From: Collimonas antrihumi
GTDB taxonomy: Bacteria > Pseudomonadota > Gammaproteobacteria > Burkholderiales > Burkholderiaceae_D
DNA length: 64,000 bases
Direction: 5' to 3'
Assembly (NCBI RefSeq): GCF_018304965.1
Contig: NZ_JAGQED010000025.1
Location: 1 to 64,000 of the forward strand
The position numbers were made by a program, and so were the translations under genes. Shown one piece after another: positions 6,827 through 16,569 of the stretch. Below the pieces are notes generated by a model that worked only from the letters and a program-made list of their open reading frames with translations, did not search any database and had not been told where the DNA came from. Position 1 is the first letter of the stretch, and each line of letters opens with the position of its first letter.

Positions 6827-8476
6827 ATGCGAATATTTCAAAGCTTGAAATTCCGCTTTATCGGGCTCGGCGTATTGCTCATCGTTGCCGGTATCTCACT
6901 ACGCGTGTTTTTTGCGCTGCCGTTCGCACAAGAACTCCTGCGTGACGAAGTTGCAAATCAGCAATTATCGATTGCTTCTTATGTCGCGCGCGATATCGAT
7001 CACAGTATCCAGGCAAGACGTGCCCTGATTGGCGAGCTGAGCACGGCGTTGCCGCCAGAACTGCTGCAGCAGCCGGAGAAACTGGCGACCTGGGTCCGTG
7101 AACGGCAGCGAGTAAATCCCTTGTTTAATAGCGGTTTGCTGGTGGTGCGGCCGGACGGCGTTGGCCTGCTAGCCGAATATCCGGCACTTGCGGGGCGCAG
7201 CAATCTGATCTTTTCGGGTGCCGACTGGTTCCAGGCCGCGTTGCATGCCGATTCCCCTGTGATGAGCAAGCCGGAGCGCGGACGCGTCAACGGTGAGCCG
7301 ATCTTGATCATGGCGGCGCCGGTACGCGACGCCGCCAGGCGGGTGGTGGCGGTGCTGGCGGGCGTGGTGGTGCTCAATACGCCTGGTTTTCTCGATCGCC
7401 TGCAAGAAGTCCGGCTCGGAGCAAGCGGCGGCTTTCTTTTGATTTCGCCGGCCGATAAGTTATTCGTCGGCTCTAGCGACCCTGCGATGATATTGAAGCC
7501 GACCCCGGCGCCCGGCGTGAATCTGCTGCACGACCGCGCTATGGCCGGCTTCCGCGGCACCGGGATAACGATTAACGCTAAAGGTGTCGAGGAGTTGTCT
7601 TCCATGGCGACGGTGCCAAGTACAGGATGGTTTGTCGTCGCACGGATACCTACTACGGAAGTGTTTCACCCGATTCAAGCCATGCGGAATTTCTTCCTGA
7701 AAAACACGCTGGCGGTACTGTTCGGCACGATTGCGATATTGATGCTGGTGTTGCCGCGCTTGTTGCGGCCGCTGACGAGTGCGGCGCTGGCGATGCGCGA
7801 AATGGCGGATGGCAAGCGGCCGTTGGCGCCGCTGCCAGTCAAGCGCCGCGATGAAGTCGGCGACCTGGTGCTCGGTTTTAACTACCTGGTGGAACGCTTG
7901 TATGAAAAGGAAGTCGCGCTCAAGGCGAGCGAGGCAAGCATGGCGTTCATGGCGCATCACGATGCGCTCACCGGCCTTTACAACCGCGCTGTGCTGGAAG
8001 ATCGTTTGCAGCAGGCGCTGGCGCGCGCCCAGCGCGACGGCTCGCATTTTGCGCTGCTGTTTTGCGATCTGGATGACTTCAAGCCGATCAACGATCAATA
8101 TGGACACGCGGCCGGCGACGCCGTCTTGCGCCAGGTCGCCGCGCGATTGCTGGACGAACGAAGAGCTACGGATACCGTGGCGCGCCTGGGTGGCGATGAG
8201 TTCGTGATCCTGCTGACGGATCTCAGCGATGCCCGCAGTGGAGCGATTGTCGTGGCTCGGCAATTGCTGGAGTTGCTCGGCATACCTTTCAATGCCGGCG
8301 GCAAGATATTTGAACTCAGCACCTCGATCGGTATCGCGCTGTACTGCGGCACCGGCGTCTCAGCGTCGCAGCTGATGTCGCAGGCCGACATCGCCATGTA
8401 TCGCGCGAAACGGGCCGGCAAGAACGAATTTTGTGTTTTTGATGAAACCTTCGAATCTTTCACGCTGAGAGCGTGA
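6827..8476 (+). CDS. Membrane diguanylate cyclase with periplasmic sensor domain and HAMP
   Basis: A 549-residue inner-membrane enzyme that should make cyclic di-GMP from GTP. The first membrane helix is at about 10-32 and a Cache-type periplasmic domain spans about 35-285. A second helix (about 292-312) leads into HAMP (to about 365) and the cyclase domain (about 385-549). The active motif GGDEF is intact at 455-459. The inhibitory RxxD site (RATD) stands five residues before it, so product feedback is expected. No EAL domain follows. It is probably monocistronic. The ligand of the sensor domain is unknown. Confidence 0.93.
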   Translation: MRIFQSLKFRFIGLGVLLIVAGISLRVFFALPFAQELLRDEVANQQLSIASYVARDIDHSIQARRALIGELSTALPPELLQQPEKLATWVRERQRVNPLFNSGLLVVRPDGVGLLAEYPALAGRSNLIFSGADWFQAALHADSPVMSKPERGRVNGEPILIMAAPVRDAARRVVAVLAGVVVLNTPGFLDRLQEVRLGASGGFLLISPADKLFVGSSDPAMILKPTPAPGVNLLHDRAMAGFRGTGITINAKGVEELSSMATVPSTGWFVVARIPTTEVFHPIQAMRNFFLKNTLAVLFGTIAILMLVLPRLLRPLTSAALAMREMADGKRPLAPLPVKRRDEVGDLVLGFNYLVERLYEKEVALKASEASMAFMAHHDALTGLYNRAVLEDRLQQALARAQRDGSHFALLFCDLDDFKPINDQYGHAAGDAVLRQVAARLLDERRATDTVARLGGDEFVILLTDLSDARSGAIVVARQLLELLGIPFNAGGKIFELSTSIGIALYCGTGVSASQLMSQADIAMYRAKRAGKNEFCVFDETFESFTLRA

Positions 8477-8565
8477 AGTTTGTACAAATGTTGGCACAAG
8501 TCGGCACAAGCATTGCCTCACCTGAAACAGTGCTGGTGGCATGCCGACCGGCCGTCTGGCCGGTA

Positions 8566-8934
8566 TCAAAAACTGCTAGAGGATGGCGGAGCGCCGGCAA
8601 CACTGTTGTCGACCGGAACCATGATGGCATCGCTGCCATGCGCTTCGCGCCATTGCTGGCGATGCCATTCGATCTCAGCCCATTGCTCGACGCGCCGTTT
8701 TTCCCATTCGTTGCGTTCACGTAAAACCGGTGCGGCCGTGACGGCTGAAGGTGGATGGAACAGCGGCGCCGGATGCAGTTCTGCGCCATATAACGCCGGC
8801 GGCGCAAAAAATGGCGCTGTTCCGGCAGTTACCAGGCCCAGGCTATTATCGGCAACGGCCCGTTTCGGCGCTACTGCTGCAAGGCAGCCCAGCAATAATA
8901 CGAGCAGTATCCGTCCAATATGTATCCTTCCCAT
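8566..8934 (-). CDS. Small exported protein, function unknown
   Basis: A 122-residue protein with a signal peptide (MGRIHIGRILLVLLLGCLAA..., cleavage probably after AVA near residue 28). A Pro/Ala-rich segment leads to a charged helix around 72-98 (RERNEWEKRRVEQWAEIEW) and a Ser-rich end. No family is recognised. It is convergent with the upstream diguanylate cyclase gene. A ribosome site (GGGAGGCGATATGGGAAGG context) supports the start. Confidence 0.6.
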   Translation of the reverse strand: MGRIHIGRILLVLLLGCLAAVAPKRAVADNSLGLVTAGTAPFFAPPALYGAELHPAPLFHPPSAVTAAPVLRERNEWEKRRVEQWAEIEWHRQQWREAHGSDAIMVPVDNSVAGAPPSSSSF

Positions 8935-9322
8935 ATCGCCTCCCGATTTATTGACTTGATTTGAGACTCAAATTAGAAACGTGCAAGCATATCCAGGATT
9001 TCATTCTAGGAAACAAAGCTCAGGTAAGCTAATAAATAATCGCTGAACTGCGCGATTTCGCGGACATCTTTGGCAATGCGCAGCGCAAAGCAGTTGCTGG
9101 TGGCAATGTTTGCAATCGAGAAACGATTTTCCAACGGAGATAGCTGATGCAATCACAGAGCGAAAAAGCCCATGTTTTTCAGCAGCTTCACATGCGTGAC
9201 GGGGCTTTCATCATTCTAAATAAACTTGGCAAATAAGCTTTAATCAGCAGGGGCGGGAAATAAGTTATATGCTGGTTAGTGTAAGATCCCTGTTTTTCCG
9301 CGCCGACGAAGTGCCGCTCATT
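8935..9322. other. Intergenic region holding gene remnants
   Basis: Besides the PEP-mutase-like fragment at 9147-9236, a stretch on the minus strand from about 9139 to the TAG at 9006-9008 reads like protein (ENRFSIANIATSNCFALRIA...) but has no start and no recognised family. Both look like leftovers of deleted genes. No RNA gene or terminator is apparent. Confidence 0.4.
9147..9236 (+). pseudogene. N-terminal fragment of an isocitrate lyase/PEP mutase family gene
   Basis: An ATG with ribosome site CGGAGATAGCTG opens a frame of 29 codons, QSEKAHVFQQLHMRDGAFII followed by LNKLGK and a stop. The first 23 residues match the standard N-terminus of isocitrate lyase/phosphoenolpyruvate mutase family proteins, which continue with NPWDAGSARL. 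Here the match breaks off after GAFII, leaving only a stub. This points to a deletion that removed about 90% of the gene. Confidence 0.6.
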
Positions 9323-9769
9323 ATGAAAGTCTACAATTTAGCTTGTGACCATAATCATCGTTTTGAGGGTTGGTTTGCCTCGGAGGAAGATTTTCTGTCG
9401 CAATCGGCGGAGCGGCAGATTATTTGCCCGGTGTGCGACAGCATGAAGGTCGGCAAGCTGCCGTCAGCCCCGCATCTGAATTTATCCGCGGCAAAATCAA
9501 ATCCTGCCGGCGGCGAGGCTGGTTTGAGTGGGGCGGCAGTGGTGCAATTTCAGCAGCGCCTGCAAGATGTGGCACGTCATGTGATGGAAAATACGGTAGA
9601 TGTGGGCGCAGGTTTTACCGAGGAGGCACGCCGGATTCATTACAAGGAAATCCCCGAGCATGGAATACGTGGTATTGCATCGGCGGAACAATGCGAGGAG
9701 CTGGCGGAGGAAGGCATCGATGTTTTCCATTTGCCGATGTCAATGCCGCCCAAGCGCTCGCTTCAATAA
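9323..9769 (+). CDS. DUF1178 family protein
   Basis: A 148-residue cytoplasmic protein beginning MKVYNLACDHNHRFEGWFAS, the hallmark of DUF1178. The Cys/His set C8, H10, H12 and the later ICPVC pair look like a small zinc-binding N-terminal module. A helical C-terminal part holds the conserved EEARRIHYKEIPEHGIRG segment. The family is widespread in proteobacteria and has no known function. The start at 9323 is chosen from family similarity; an in-frame ATG at 9269 adds 18 residues. It is convergent with spoT. Confidence 0.85.
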   Translation: MKVYNLACDHNHRFEGWFASEEDFLSQSAERQIICPVCDSMKVGKLPSAPHLNLSAAKSNPAGGEAGLSGAAVVQFQQRLQDVARHVMENTVDVGAGFTEEARRIHYKEIPEHGIRGIASAEQCEELAEEGIDVFHLPMSMPPKRSLQ

Positions 9770-9803
9770 TCCATCATTCAATAATTCAGCAGAGCGGCAA
9801 TTA

Positions 9804-12089
9804 CTACGCGTTGCGGTCTCGCAGAATCCGTGTGACACCGCGGATGCGGCGGACATTGCGCATCAACCTGGCCAGGTGCACCCGGTCTTCGACCTGGATG
9901 GTGAAGATCAACTGCGTCATCAGCTGGTCTTTGTCGTCATCCATGTTGACGTAGATGATGTTGGCGTCGGAGTCGCCGATTTCGGCGGCGACCCGGGCCA
10001 GGATGCCCTTGTCGTTATGCACCAGCACCTTGATGCGGCAATCGAAGCGGCGATTCAGGTCGTCACCCCACAGCACTTCAATCCAGCGGTCCGGATCCTT
10101 GTTGCGTTGGCGCTTGGCGATGTGGCAGTCTTCGGTGTGCACCACCAGGCCTTGGTCGCGCTTGAGCTGGCCGGTGATGTGATCGCCCGGAATCGGCTGG
10201 CAGCATGGCGACAGCTGTACCGACACGCCTTCGCTGCCATAGATCACCACCGGGTCCATCCTGGTGGGAGCGACAACCCCTTCCATGTCGAGCAGCGGCG
10301 TTTGTAAAGGTTCGTTTTCGAGCAAGCCCATGATATGGCGCGCCACCAGGGTCGCCATGCGTTTGCCGACGCCGATGTCGGCATAGATTTCATCCAGCGA
10401 CTTGGCGCTGGATTCATTCAGCAGGCGATCGATTACGATCGGCGCCAGCACCGGATTCAGGTTGAGCATCGCCAGCGCCTGCGACAGCAGCCGCTGGCCG
10501 AGTTCCACCGACTCGCTCAGGTTGATGGTGCGCAGATGATGGCGGATGGCCGAACGCGCTTTGCCGGTACGCACAAAACTGAGCCAGTTGGGGCTAGGGC
10601 GTGAACTGGTCGAGGTAATGATTTCGACGATGTCGCCGTTGTGCAATTCTGTGCGCAGCGGCGCAGCTTCGTGATTGATCTTGGCGGCGATGGTCTGATC
10701 GCCGACATCGGTATGGATGGTGTAAGCGAAATCGAGCGCAGTGGCGCCACGCGGCAAGGCGATGATTTTGGATTTCGGCGTAAACACGTATACCGAATCG
10801 GGGAACAGGTCGACCTTGACGTGTTCCAGGAACTCAGCCGAATCGCCGGTTTGTTTCTGGATGTCGAGCAACGACTGCAGCCATGCATGGGTGCGCTGCT
10901 GCAAATCGCTCAGATTGCCTTCTTCATCCTTGTACAGCCAGTGCGCGGCAACACCCGACTCAGCCACCCGATGCATGTCCTGGGTGCGAATCTGGAATTC
11001 CACCGGCGTACCGTAAGGGCCGATCAAGGTCGTATGCAGCGACTGGTAGCCATTCAGCTTGGGGATTGCGATGTAATCCTTGAACTTGCCCGGCATCGGT
11101 TTGTACAGCGCATGCAGGGTGCCGAGCGCGAGGTAGCAATTAGCGAAGGTGTCGACCACGATACGGAAGCCGTACACATCCAGCACCTGTGAAAACGACA
11201 GATGCTTGTTGTGCATCTTGCGGTAGATGCCGAACAGGCTTTTCTCGCGGCCGTCTATTTGCGCGTTGATGCCGGTTGCCGCCAGCGTGGTGCTGACCGA
11301 TTCCAGGATCTTGCTGACCACTTCACGCCGATTGCCGCGCGCCGCCTTGACTGCTTTGGCCAAGGTGCGATGGCGCAGCGGGTACAGATGCGAAAACGCC
11401 AGTTCCTGTAACTCGCGGTAGATATTGTTAAGGCCCAGGCGATGCGCGATCGGGACGTAGACTTCCATGGTCTCGCGGGCGATGCGACGCTTCTTTTCCG
11501 GCACCATCACGCCCAACGTGCGCATATTGTGCAAGCGGTCGGCCAGCTTGACCAGGATCACGCGCACGTCGCGCGCCATCGCCAGCAGCATCTTGCGGAA
11601 ATTCTCGGCCTGGGCTTCGATCTGGCTCTGGAACTCGATCTTGTCCAATTTCGACAAACCATCAACCAAAGTCGCCACTGGCGCACCGAAGCGTTCGATC
11701 AGTTCGTCCTTCTTGACGTCCTGGTCTTCCATGACGTCGTGCAGCAGGGCAGCCATGATCGCCTGGGCGTCAAGTTTCCAGTCGGCGCAGATTTCGGCGA
11801 CGGCTATCGGGTGTGAAATATAAGGTTCGCCGGATTTGCGCATCTGACCCAGATGCATTTCATCCGAAAAGCGATACGCTTCTCTGACTTTCTTCAGCTC
11901 GGCTGGTGTCAGGTAATCGGCAAGCTTGTTGGCCAGATGCGTGATCGAGGCGACGCCAGGTTGGAGCGTGGGCGGATGATCTGGCAAGGGAGGCGTATTA
12001 GCGGGTTTTCTGGCTGAGCGGGGGGAGGCCGCCCGTTTTTTAGCGGTTGCGGCTGATGACAGGGTTGAATCTGGAGAGGTCAGGTTCAT
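9804..12089 (-). CDS. spoT: Bifunctional (p)ppGpp synthetase/hydrolase
   Basis: A 761-residue stringent-response enzyme. An HD hydrolase domain carries His93 and the HD pair at 117-118 (LLHDVMED), so the hydrolase should be active. The synthetase domain (about 270-390) is followed by the TGS domain around 430-490 (VYVFTPKSKIIALPRGATALD). A zinc/helical segment with SPCCQPIPGD and a C-terminal ACT domain from about 685 complete it. An N-terminal extension of about 45 residues is rich in Ala/Ser/Lys and probably disordered. It is last in the operon gmk-rpoZ-spoT, conserved in beta-proteobacteria. It sets growth control by synthesis and breakdown of ppGpp. Confidence 0.97.
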   Translation of the reverse strand: MNLTSPDSTLSSAATAKKRAASPRSARKPANTPPLPDHPPTLQPGVASITHLANKLADYLTPAELKKVREAYRFSDEMHLGQMRKSGEPYISHPIAVAEICADWKLDAQAIMAALLHDVMEDQDVKKDELIERFGAPVATLVDGLSKLDKIEFQSQIEAQAENFRKMLLAMARDVRVILVKLADRLHNMRTLGVMVPEKKRRIARETMEVYVPIAHRLGLNNIYRELQELAFSHLYPLRHRTLAKAVKAARGNRREVVSKILESVSTTLAATGINAQIDGREKSLFGIYRKMHNKHLSFSQVLDVYGFRIVVDTFANCYLALGTLHALYKPMPGKFKDYIAIPKLNGYQSLHTTLIGPYGTPVEFQIRTQDMHRVAESGVAAHWLYKDEEGNLSDLQQRTHAWLQSLLDIQKQTGDSAEFLEHVKVDLFPDSVYVFTPKSKIIALPRGATALDFAYTIHTDVGDQTIAAKINHEAAPLRTELHNGDIVEIITSTSSRPSPNWLSFVRTGKARSAIRHHLRTINLSESVELGQRLLSQALAMLNLNPVLAPIVIDRLLNESSAKSLDEIYADIGVGKRMATLVARHIMGLLENEPLQTPLLDMEGVVAPTRMDPVVIYGSEGVSVQLSPCCQPIPGDHITGQLKRDQGLVVHTEDCHIAKRQRNKDPDRWIEVLWGDDLNRRFDCRIKVLVHNDKGILARVAAEIGDSDANIIYVNMDDDKDQLMTQLIFTIQVEDRVHLARLMRNVRRIRGVTRILRDRNA

Positions 12090-12183
12090 ACTGGTTCGAT
12101 ATCAGCCGCATGAGTTTTACTAGTTGCGGGACAGAGTTTATAAGTCACCGAAGCGTGACGCATTACTCTGTCCTCAACTAATT

Positions 12184-12387
12184 TTAGCCAGGTACCTTTT
12201 TCAGCATTTCGATACCGATCTTGCCTGCAGCGATTTCGCGCAGTGCAATCACGGTCGGCTTGTCTTTTGCGTCAATTTTTGCAGTGTGGCCTTGCAACAA
12301 CTGGCGCGCGCGATAAGTCGCGGACAGCGTCAACTGAAAACGGTTAGGGATTTGTTTCAAACAATCTTCGATGGTGATGCGGGCCAT
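12184..12387 (-). CDS. rpoZ: RNA polymerase omega subunit
   Basis: The 67-residue product, starting [23 protein letters not shown], is the RNA polymerase omega subunit. It stabilises the beta-prime subunit and, in proteobacteria, helps form a ppGpp binding site. The conserved [10 protein letters not shown] element is present. The start ATG has an upstream GGAGAATAT ribosome site. It lies between gmk and spoT, so the ppGpp enzyme and a ppGpp-responsive polymerase subunit share a transcript. Confidence 0.97.
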   Translation of the reverse strand: MARITIEDCLKQIPNRFQLTLSATYRARQLLQGHTAKIDAKDKPTVIALREIAAGKIGIEMLKKVPG

Positions 12388-12441
12388 ATATTCTCCGGAA
12401 AACGGTGTTGCTAGGTGTTGATGCCAAGTATTGATTCGATA

Positions 12442-13134
12442 CTAACTTAAATTGGCGTGAATGCCCAATTGGGCAAACAAAGACGCGTTGCGCACCGCCT
12501 GCTGTGAAAAGCGGCAGCGGGTAGCTTTGACGATCGCTGTTAATTCCGACAGAGCAGTTGCAAACTCTTGATTAATAATAACATATTCAAACTCGGGGGC
12601 GTGGGCGATTTCACCGCCGGCGGCAAGAATCCGGCGCGTAATGACCTGCGGCTCGTCCTGGCCGCGCTTTTTCAGGCGGTCTTCCAAGGCTGCAATCGAT
12701 GGCGGCAGGATAAAAATGCCGACCGCGTGCGGGAATTGTTTCTTCACTTGCTGTGCGCCTTGCCAGTCGATTTCCAGCAAGACGTCGGTGCCGGATTGCA
12801 TTTGCTCGGCAATTGCCAAGCGTGAAGTGCCGTAATAATTGGTATGGACTTCGGCCCATTCCAGGAATTCGCCTTGTTTGTGGCGCGCACGGAAATCTTC
12901 AACCGTAGTGAAATGGTATTCGCGGCCGTCCTGCTCACTCGGGCGTGGTGGCCGCGTAGTGTAGGAAATCGACAGTTTGATGGCTTTTTCTTGTGCCAGC
13001 AAGGCGTTCACCAGTGTCGATTTGCCGGCACCGGAAGGTGCTACCACCATGAACAGGCTGCCCGACATGGGGTGTTCATCCGGCATTGCCGAAACAGGTT
13101 CAATCGGTGAGGTAGGGAGAAGTGGAGGTGTCAT
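12442..13134 (-). CDS. gmk: Guanylate kinase
   Basis: This enzyme phosphorylates GMP to GDP with ATP. The P-loop APSGAGKST and the GMP-binding segment [19 protein letters not shown] are intact, as is the [15 protein letters not shown] core. From the first ATG at 13134 the product has 230 residues, about 22 more than usual. Starts at Met17 or Met23 (13086, 13068) would give the canonical [13 protein letters not shown]. None has a strong ribosome site, so the N-terminus is uncertain. It is the first gene of gmk-rpoZ-spoT. Confidence 0.96.
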   Translation of the reverse strand: MTPPLLPTSPIEPVSAMPDEHPMSGSLFMVVAPSGAGKSTLVNALLAQEKAIKLSISYTTRPPRPSEQDGREYHFTTVEDFRARHKQGEFLEWAEVHTNYYGTSRLAIAEQMQSGTDVLLEIDWQGAQQVKKQFPHAVGIFILPPSIAALEDRLKKRGQDEPQVITRRILAAGGEIAHAPEFEYVIINQEFATALSELTAIVKATRCRFSQQAVRNASLFAQLGIHANLS

Positions 13135-13366
13135 GACAATTGTGTAGTGTGCAATCTTTCAAGCATCTAACATGCCCGAATTCATACCTGAATATAAGGG
13201 TGACATTGTATCAGCGCGGCAATAAGGCTGCAGCGTGGATTTGTATCTGTCATATTGGTGGTGTGATAACGGCTGCACGGGGCATGGTGTACATTTATGG
13301 GTTTTCAAAAAAGCGTACGCATTCACCGTTCGCTTCAATAATGTAAAAACGATAAGGAAATCCACC

Positions 13367-13621
13367 GTGGCGATCAAATTACAGCAAAGCGTGCAGAAGG
13401 ATCTGGTCGGATCGATTCAGCGCTATTTCAAGGAAAACATGGAAGAGCCGATCGGCGACCTGAAAGCGGCCATGCTGCTCGATTTCTGCCTGCGGGTAAT
13501 CGGTCCCGGCATTTATAACCAGGCGATTGCCGATGCGCAAGCGCATATGGAGGCGAAAGTCTCGGACCTGGCGGTCGAGTGCTATGAAGAGACTGAGGAT
13601 TACTGGAAGAAGAAAAAATAA
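13367..13621 (+). CDS. DUF2164 family protein
   Basis: An 84-residue, mostly helical protein beginning with GTG (VAIKLQQSVQKDLVGSIQRYF). TAAGGAAA upstream is the ribosome site that decides this start over longer frames. The sequence KENMEEPIGDLKAAMLLDFCLRVIGPGIYNQAI identifies DUF2164, a small uncharacterised family. It is followed by a short GC-rich dyad (AGCCCGGCCGGGCT, 13622-13635) without a T-run. Confidence 0.8.
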   Translation: MAIKLQQSVQKDLVGSIQRYFKENMEEPIGDLKAAMLLDFCLRVIGPGIYNQAIADAQAHMEAKVSDLAVECYEETEDYWKKKK

Positions 13622-13762
13622 GCCCGGCCGGGCTCTGCCGCGCATCCAAAGCTGACAGCGGCATGGTGGCGGACGCTATAATGCAAGCAGGCGGTTATAT
13701 CCTGGCGCTATCCTGATTTCATCCTTATTTGCAACGCAACTTTACCCAACACCATCCACAAT

Positions 13763-15223
13763 ATGCATTATGTCTCGACTCGCGGCCACGCAGCTGCCCA
13801 AAATTTTTCCGAAATTCTGTTAGGCGGCCTGGCGCCGGATGGTGGTTTGTACCTGCCTGAGAAATATCCGCAAGTCACCGGCGCCGAGCTGGATCAGTGG
13901 CGCAGCTTGTCGTATGCCGACCTGGCGTTTGAAGTGCTGAAGAAATTTGCTACCGATGTGCCGGAGGCGGATTTGAAGGCACTGGCGCATAAGACCTACA
14001 GCGCCGACGTTTACCGCAATGCGCGGGCGGGCGAAGACGCCAGCCAGATTACGCCTTTGCGCGTGCTGGAAGAAAAGGACGGCAGCAAGCTGCTGCTGCA
14101 GGCACTGTCAAACGGCCCGACGCTCGCCTTCAAGGATATGGCGATGCAATTGCTGGGCAGTCTATTCGAATACACGCTGGCCAAGAACGACGCCAAACTG
14201 AACATTTTCGGCGCCACTTCCGGCGATACCGGCAGCGCGGCGGAATACGCGATGCGCGGCAAAAAGGGCATACGCGTCTTCATGCTGTCGCCGCACAAGA
14301 AAATGAGCGCGTTCCAGACCGCGCAAATGTTCAGCCTGCAAGACCCGAATATCTTCAATATCGCGGTGGAAGGCGTATTCGACGATTGTCAGGATATGGT
14401 CAAGGCGGTGTCCAACGATCATGCGTTCAAGGCCAGCCAGAAAATCGGCACCGTCAATTCGATCAACTGGGCGCGTGTCGTGGCGCAAGTGGTGTATTAC
14501 TTCCGTGGCTACCTGAGCGCTACTACCAGCAACGATCAAAAAGTATCGTTTACCGTTCCTTCGGGTAATTTCGGCAATATCTGCGCCGGCCATATCGCCC
14601 GCATGATGGGCTTGCCGATAGATAAATTGGTGGCAGCCACCAACGAAAACGACGTGCTCGACGAATTTTTCCGCACCGGTATCTATCGGGTCCGCAAATC
14701 GGCCGAGACTTACCACACCAGCAGCCCCAGCATGGATATCAGCAAAGCCTCGAATTTCGAGCGTTTCATCCACGATTTGCTGGATGGCGACAGCGAACGC
14801 GTGCGCGCTCTGTTCCATAAGGTGGAAACCGAAGGTGGATTCAACCTGGCGGGCGGCCCCGGCAGCGACGGCGACGAGTTTGCCAAGATCGGTGGCTTCG
14901 GCTTCCAGTCCGGCAAATCGACGCATCAGGACCGGTTGGACACTATCCGCGATATCGAACAGCGCTATGGCATCACGATTGACACGCACACCGCCGATGG
15001 CGTCAAGGTAGCGCGCGAATACGCGACCCCGGGCGTACCGATGATCGTGCTGGAAACCGCTTTGCCGGCCAAGTTCAACGAGACCATCCGTGAAGCGCTG
15101 GGGCGCGATGCCGAGCGGCCAGCCGGCTTCGAAAACATAGAAGCACTGCCGCAGCGCTTCGAAGTAATGGCGGCCGATGTGGCGCAGGTCAAGGCTTTCA
15201 TTGCCGGCCATACCGGCCTATGA
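13763..15223 (+). CDS. thrC: Threonine synthase
   Basis: A 486-residue PLP enzyme converting O-phosphohomoserine to threonine. The PLP lysine is Lys124 in PTLAFKDMAMQ. The N-terminal MHYVSTRG and the FGATSGDTGSAAEYA phosphate-binding loop are typical of the long (type 2) threonine synthases. The gene is 35 bp upstream of moeA. The homoserine dehydrogenase gene, commonly just before thrC in relatives, is not here: a DUF2164 gene takes its place. Confidence 0.97.
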   Translation: MHYVSTRGHAAAQNFSEILLGGLAPDGGLYLPEKYPQVTGAELDQWRSLSYADLAFEVLKKFATDVPEADLKALAHKTYSADVYRNARAGEDASQITPLRVLEEKDGSKLLLQALSNGPTLAFKDMAMQLLGSLFEYTLAKNDAKLNIFGATSGDTGSAAEYAMRGKKGIRVFMLSPHKKMSAFQTAQMFSLQDPNIFNIAVEGVFDDCQDMVKAVSNDHAFKASQKIGTVNSINWARVVAQVVYYFRGYLSATTSNDQKVSFTVPSGNFGNICAGHIARMMGLPIDKLVAATNENDVLDEFFRTGIYRVRKSAETYHTSSPSMDISKASNFERFIHDLLDGDSERVRALFHKVETEGGFNLAGGPGSDGDEFAKIGGFGFQSGKSTHQDRLDTIRDIEQRYGITIDTHTADGVKVAREYATPGVPMIVLETALPAKFNETIREALGRDAERPAGFENIEALPQRFEVMAADVAQVKAFIAGHTGL

Positions 15224-15258
15224 GTTTGCTGCAATAAGTTTGCTGTGATCAGAACCAG

Positions 15259-16500
15259 ATGATGCAAAAACCACCTATGTTGTCCGTTGCAGAAGCCCTC
15301 GACGTATTGTTGGCCGCGCCGCGTCCGCTGGTCGACAGCGCCGCCATCGAACAGATGCCGACGCTGGAGGCCAATGGCCGGATACTGGCAAGCGCCCAGG
15401 TTTCTCAAATCAACGTGCCGCCGGCAGACAATACGCAGATGGACGGTTATGCCGTGCGCGCTGCGGATTGCGCCGGCGGTGCCGCCAGGCTGCAAGTATC
15501 GCAACGGATTCCGGCCGGCCATGTCGGCGCGCCGCTGCAGGCCGGCACCGCTGCCCGGATTTTTACCGGCGCCATGATTCCCGATGGCGCGGATGCCGTT
15601 GTGATGCAGGAAATGTGCGAGGCCGACGGCGATGCCGTGGTGATCAAGCATGCGCCGGCTTCCGGTGAATGGGTACGCCGCGCCGGTGAAGATATCCGCC
15701 GCGGCAGTGTGATCCTGCCGGCCGGCACGCGGCTGCGGCCGCAGCATCTCGGCCTGGCGGCATCGGTCGGCATGGAAACATTGCCGGTGTTGCGCAAAAT
15801 GCGGGTGGCGATGTTTTTCACCGGCGATGAACTGACCATGCCCGGCCAGCCATTGAAGCCGGGCGCCATTTACAATTCGAACCGATTCGTATTGCGCGGC
15901 CTGCTGGAAAACCTCGGTTGTGAAATCAGCGATTACGGCATCGTCCCCGATAATCGCGAGGCGACCCGCGAGGCCCTGCGCGTGGCGGCCCGGGAGCATG
16001 ACTTGATTCTGACTTCCGGCGGCGTATCGGTCGGCGAAGAAGATCACGTCAAACCGGCGGTCGAAGCGGAAGGGCGTCTGAACATGTGGCAAATCGCCAT
16101 GAAACCAGGCAAGCCGCTGGCCTTCGGCGAAGTCCGTCGCGCCGGCGGCGGCACGGCTTTCTTTATCGGTTTGCCCGGCAATCCGGTCTCCAGTTTTGTG
16201 ACCTTCCTGATCTTTGTACGGCCCTTCATTCTGCATCAGCAAGGCGTGGCGGCAGCCGCACTGGCGCCGCAGGCGATCTACATGCGCGCCGATTTCGACT
16301 GGCCCAAGGCTGACCGCCGCCAGGAATTCCTGCGCGTAAAAATCAACGCCGGCGGCGGTCTCGATTTATTCCCGCACCAAGGCTCGGGCGTGCTGACATC
16401 TACTGTCTGGGGCGACGGCCTGGTCGACAATCCAGCCGGAAAAACCATCGCCAAGGGCGACTTGCTGCGTTTCTTGCCGTTTTCAGCTTTACTGCAGTAA
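15259..16500 (+). CDS. moeA: Molybdopterin molybdotransferase MoeA
   Basis: A 413-residue enzyme that inserts molybdate into adenylylated molybdopterin in the cytoplasm. Recognisable are the N-terminal DNTQMDGYA motif, the IFTGAMIPDGADAVVMQE segment, the central MoCF-binding TSGGVSVGEEDH loop and the GLPGNPVSS motif. Length is normal. It starts a run of cofactor genes (moeA-moaD-moaE), co-oriented with thrC. Two ATG codons in tandem begin the gene; the first is used here. Confidence 0.96.
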   Translation: MMQKPPMLSVAEALDVLLAAPRPLVDSAAIEQMPTLEANGRILASAQVSQINVPPADNTQMDGYAVRAADCAGGAARLQVSQRIPAGHVGAPLQAGTAARIFTGAMIPDGADAVVMQEMCEADGDAVVIKHAPASGEWVRRAGEDIRRGSVILPAGTRLRPQHLGLAASVGMETLPVLRKMRVAMFFTGDELTMPGQPLKPGAIYNSNRFVLRGLLENLGCEISDYGIVPDNREATREALRVAAREHDLILTSGGVSVGEEDHVKPAVEAEGRLNMWQIAMKPGKPLAFGEVRRAGGGTAFFIGLPGNPVSSFVTFLIFVRPFILHQQGVAAAALAPQAIYMRADFDWPKADRRQEFLRVKINAGGGLDLFPHQGSGVLTSTVWGDGLVDNPAGKTIAKGDLLRFLPFSALLQ

Positions 16501-16515
16501 AAATAATAGTAAAAG

Positions 16516-16542
16516 CAAACAAGGCAAACAACGCAAACAATC
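16516..16542. repeat. Three 9-bp direct repeats in the moeA-moaD gap
   Basis: CAAACAAGG, CAAACAACG and CAAACAATC follow one another without gaps, 28 bp before the moaD start. The stretch lacks G/C structure and may simply keep the mRNA leader unfolded, or be slippage-derived. Confidence 0.5.
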
Positions 16543-16569
16543 TTGTAATTGATCGAAAAAGAGAATGTA

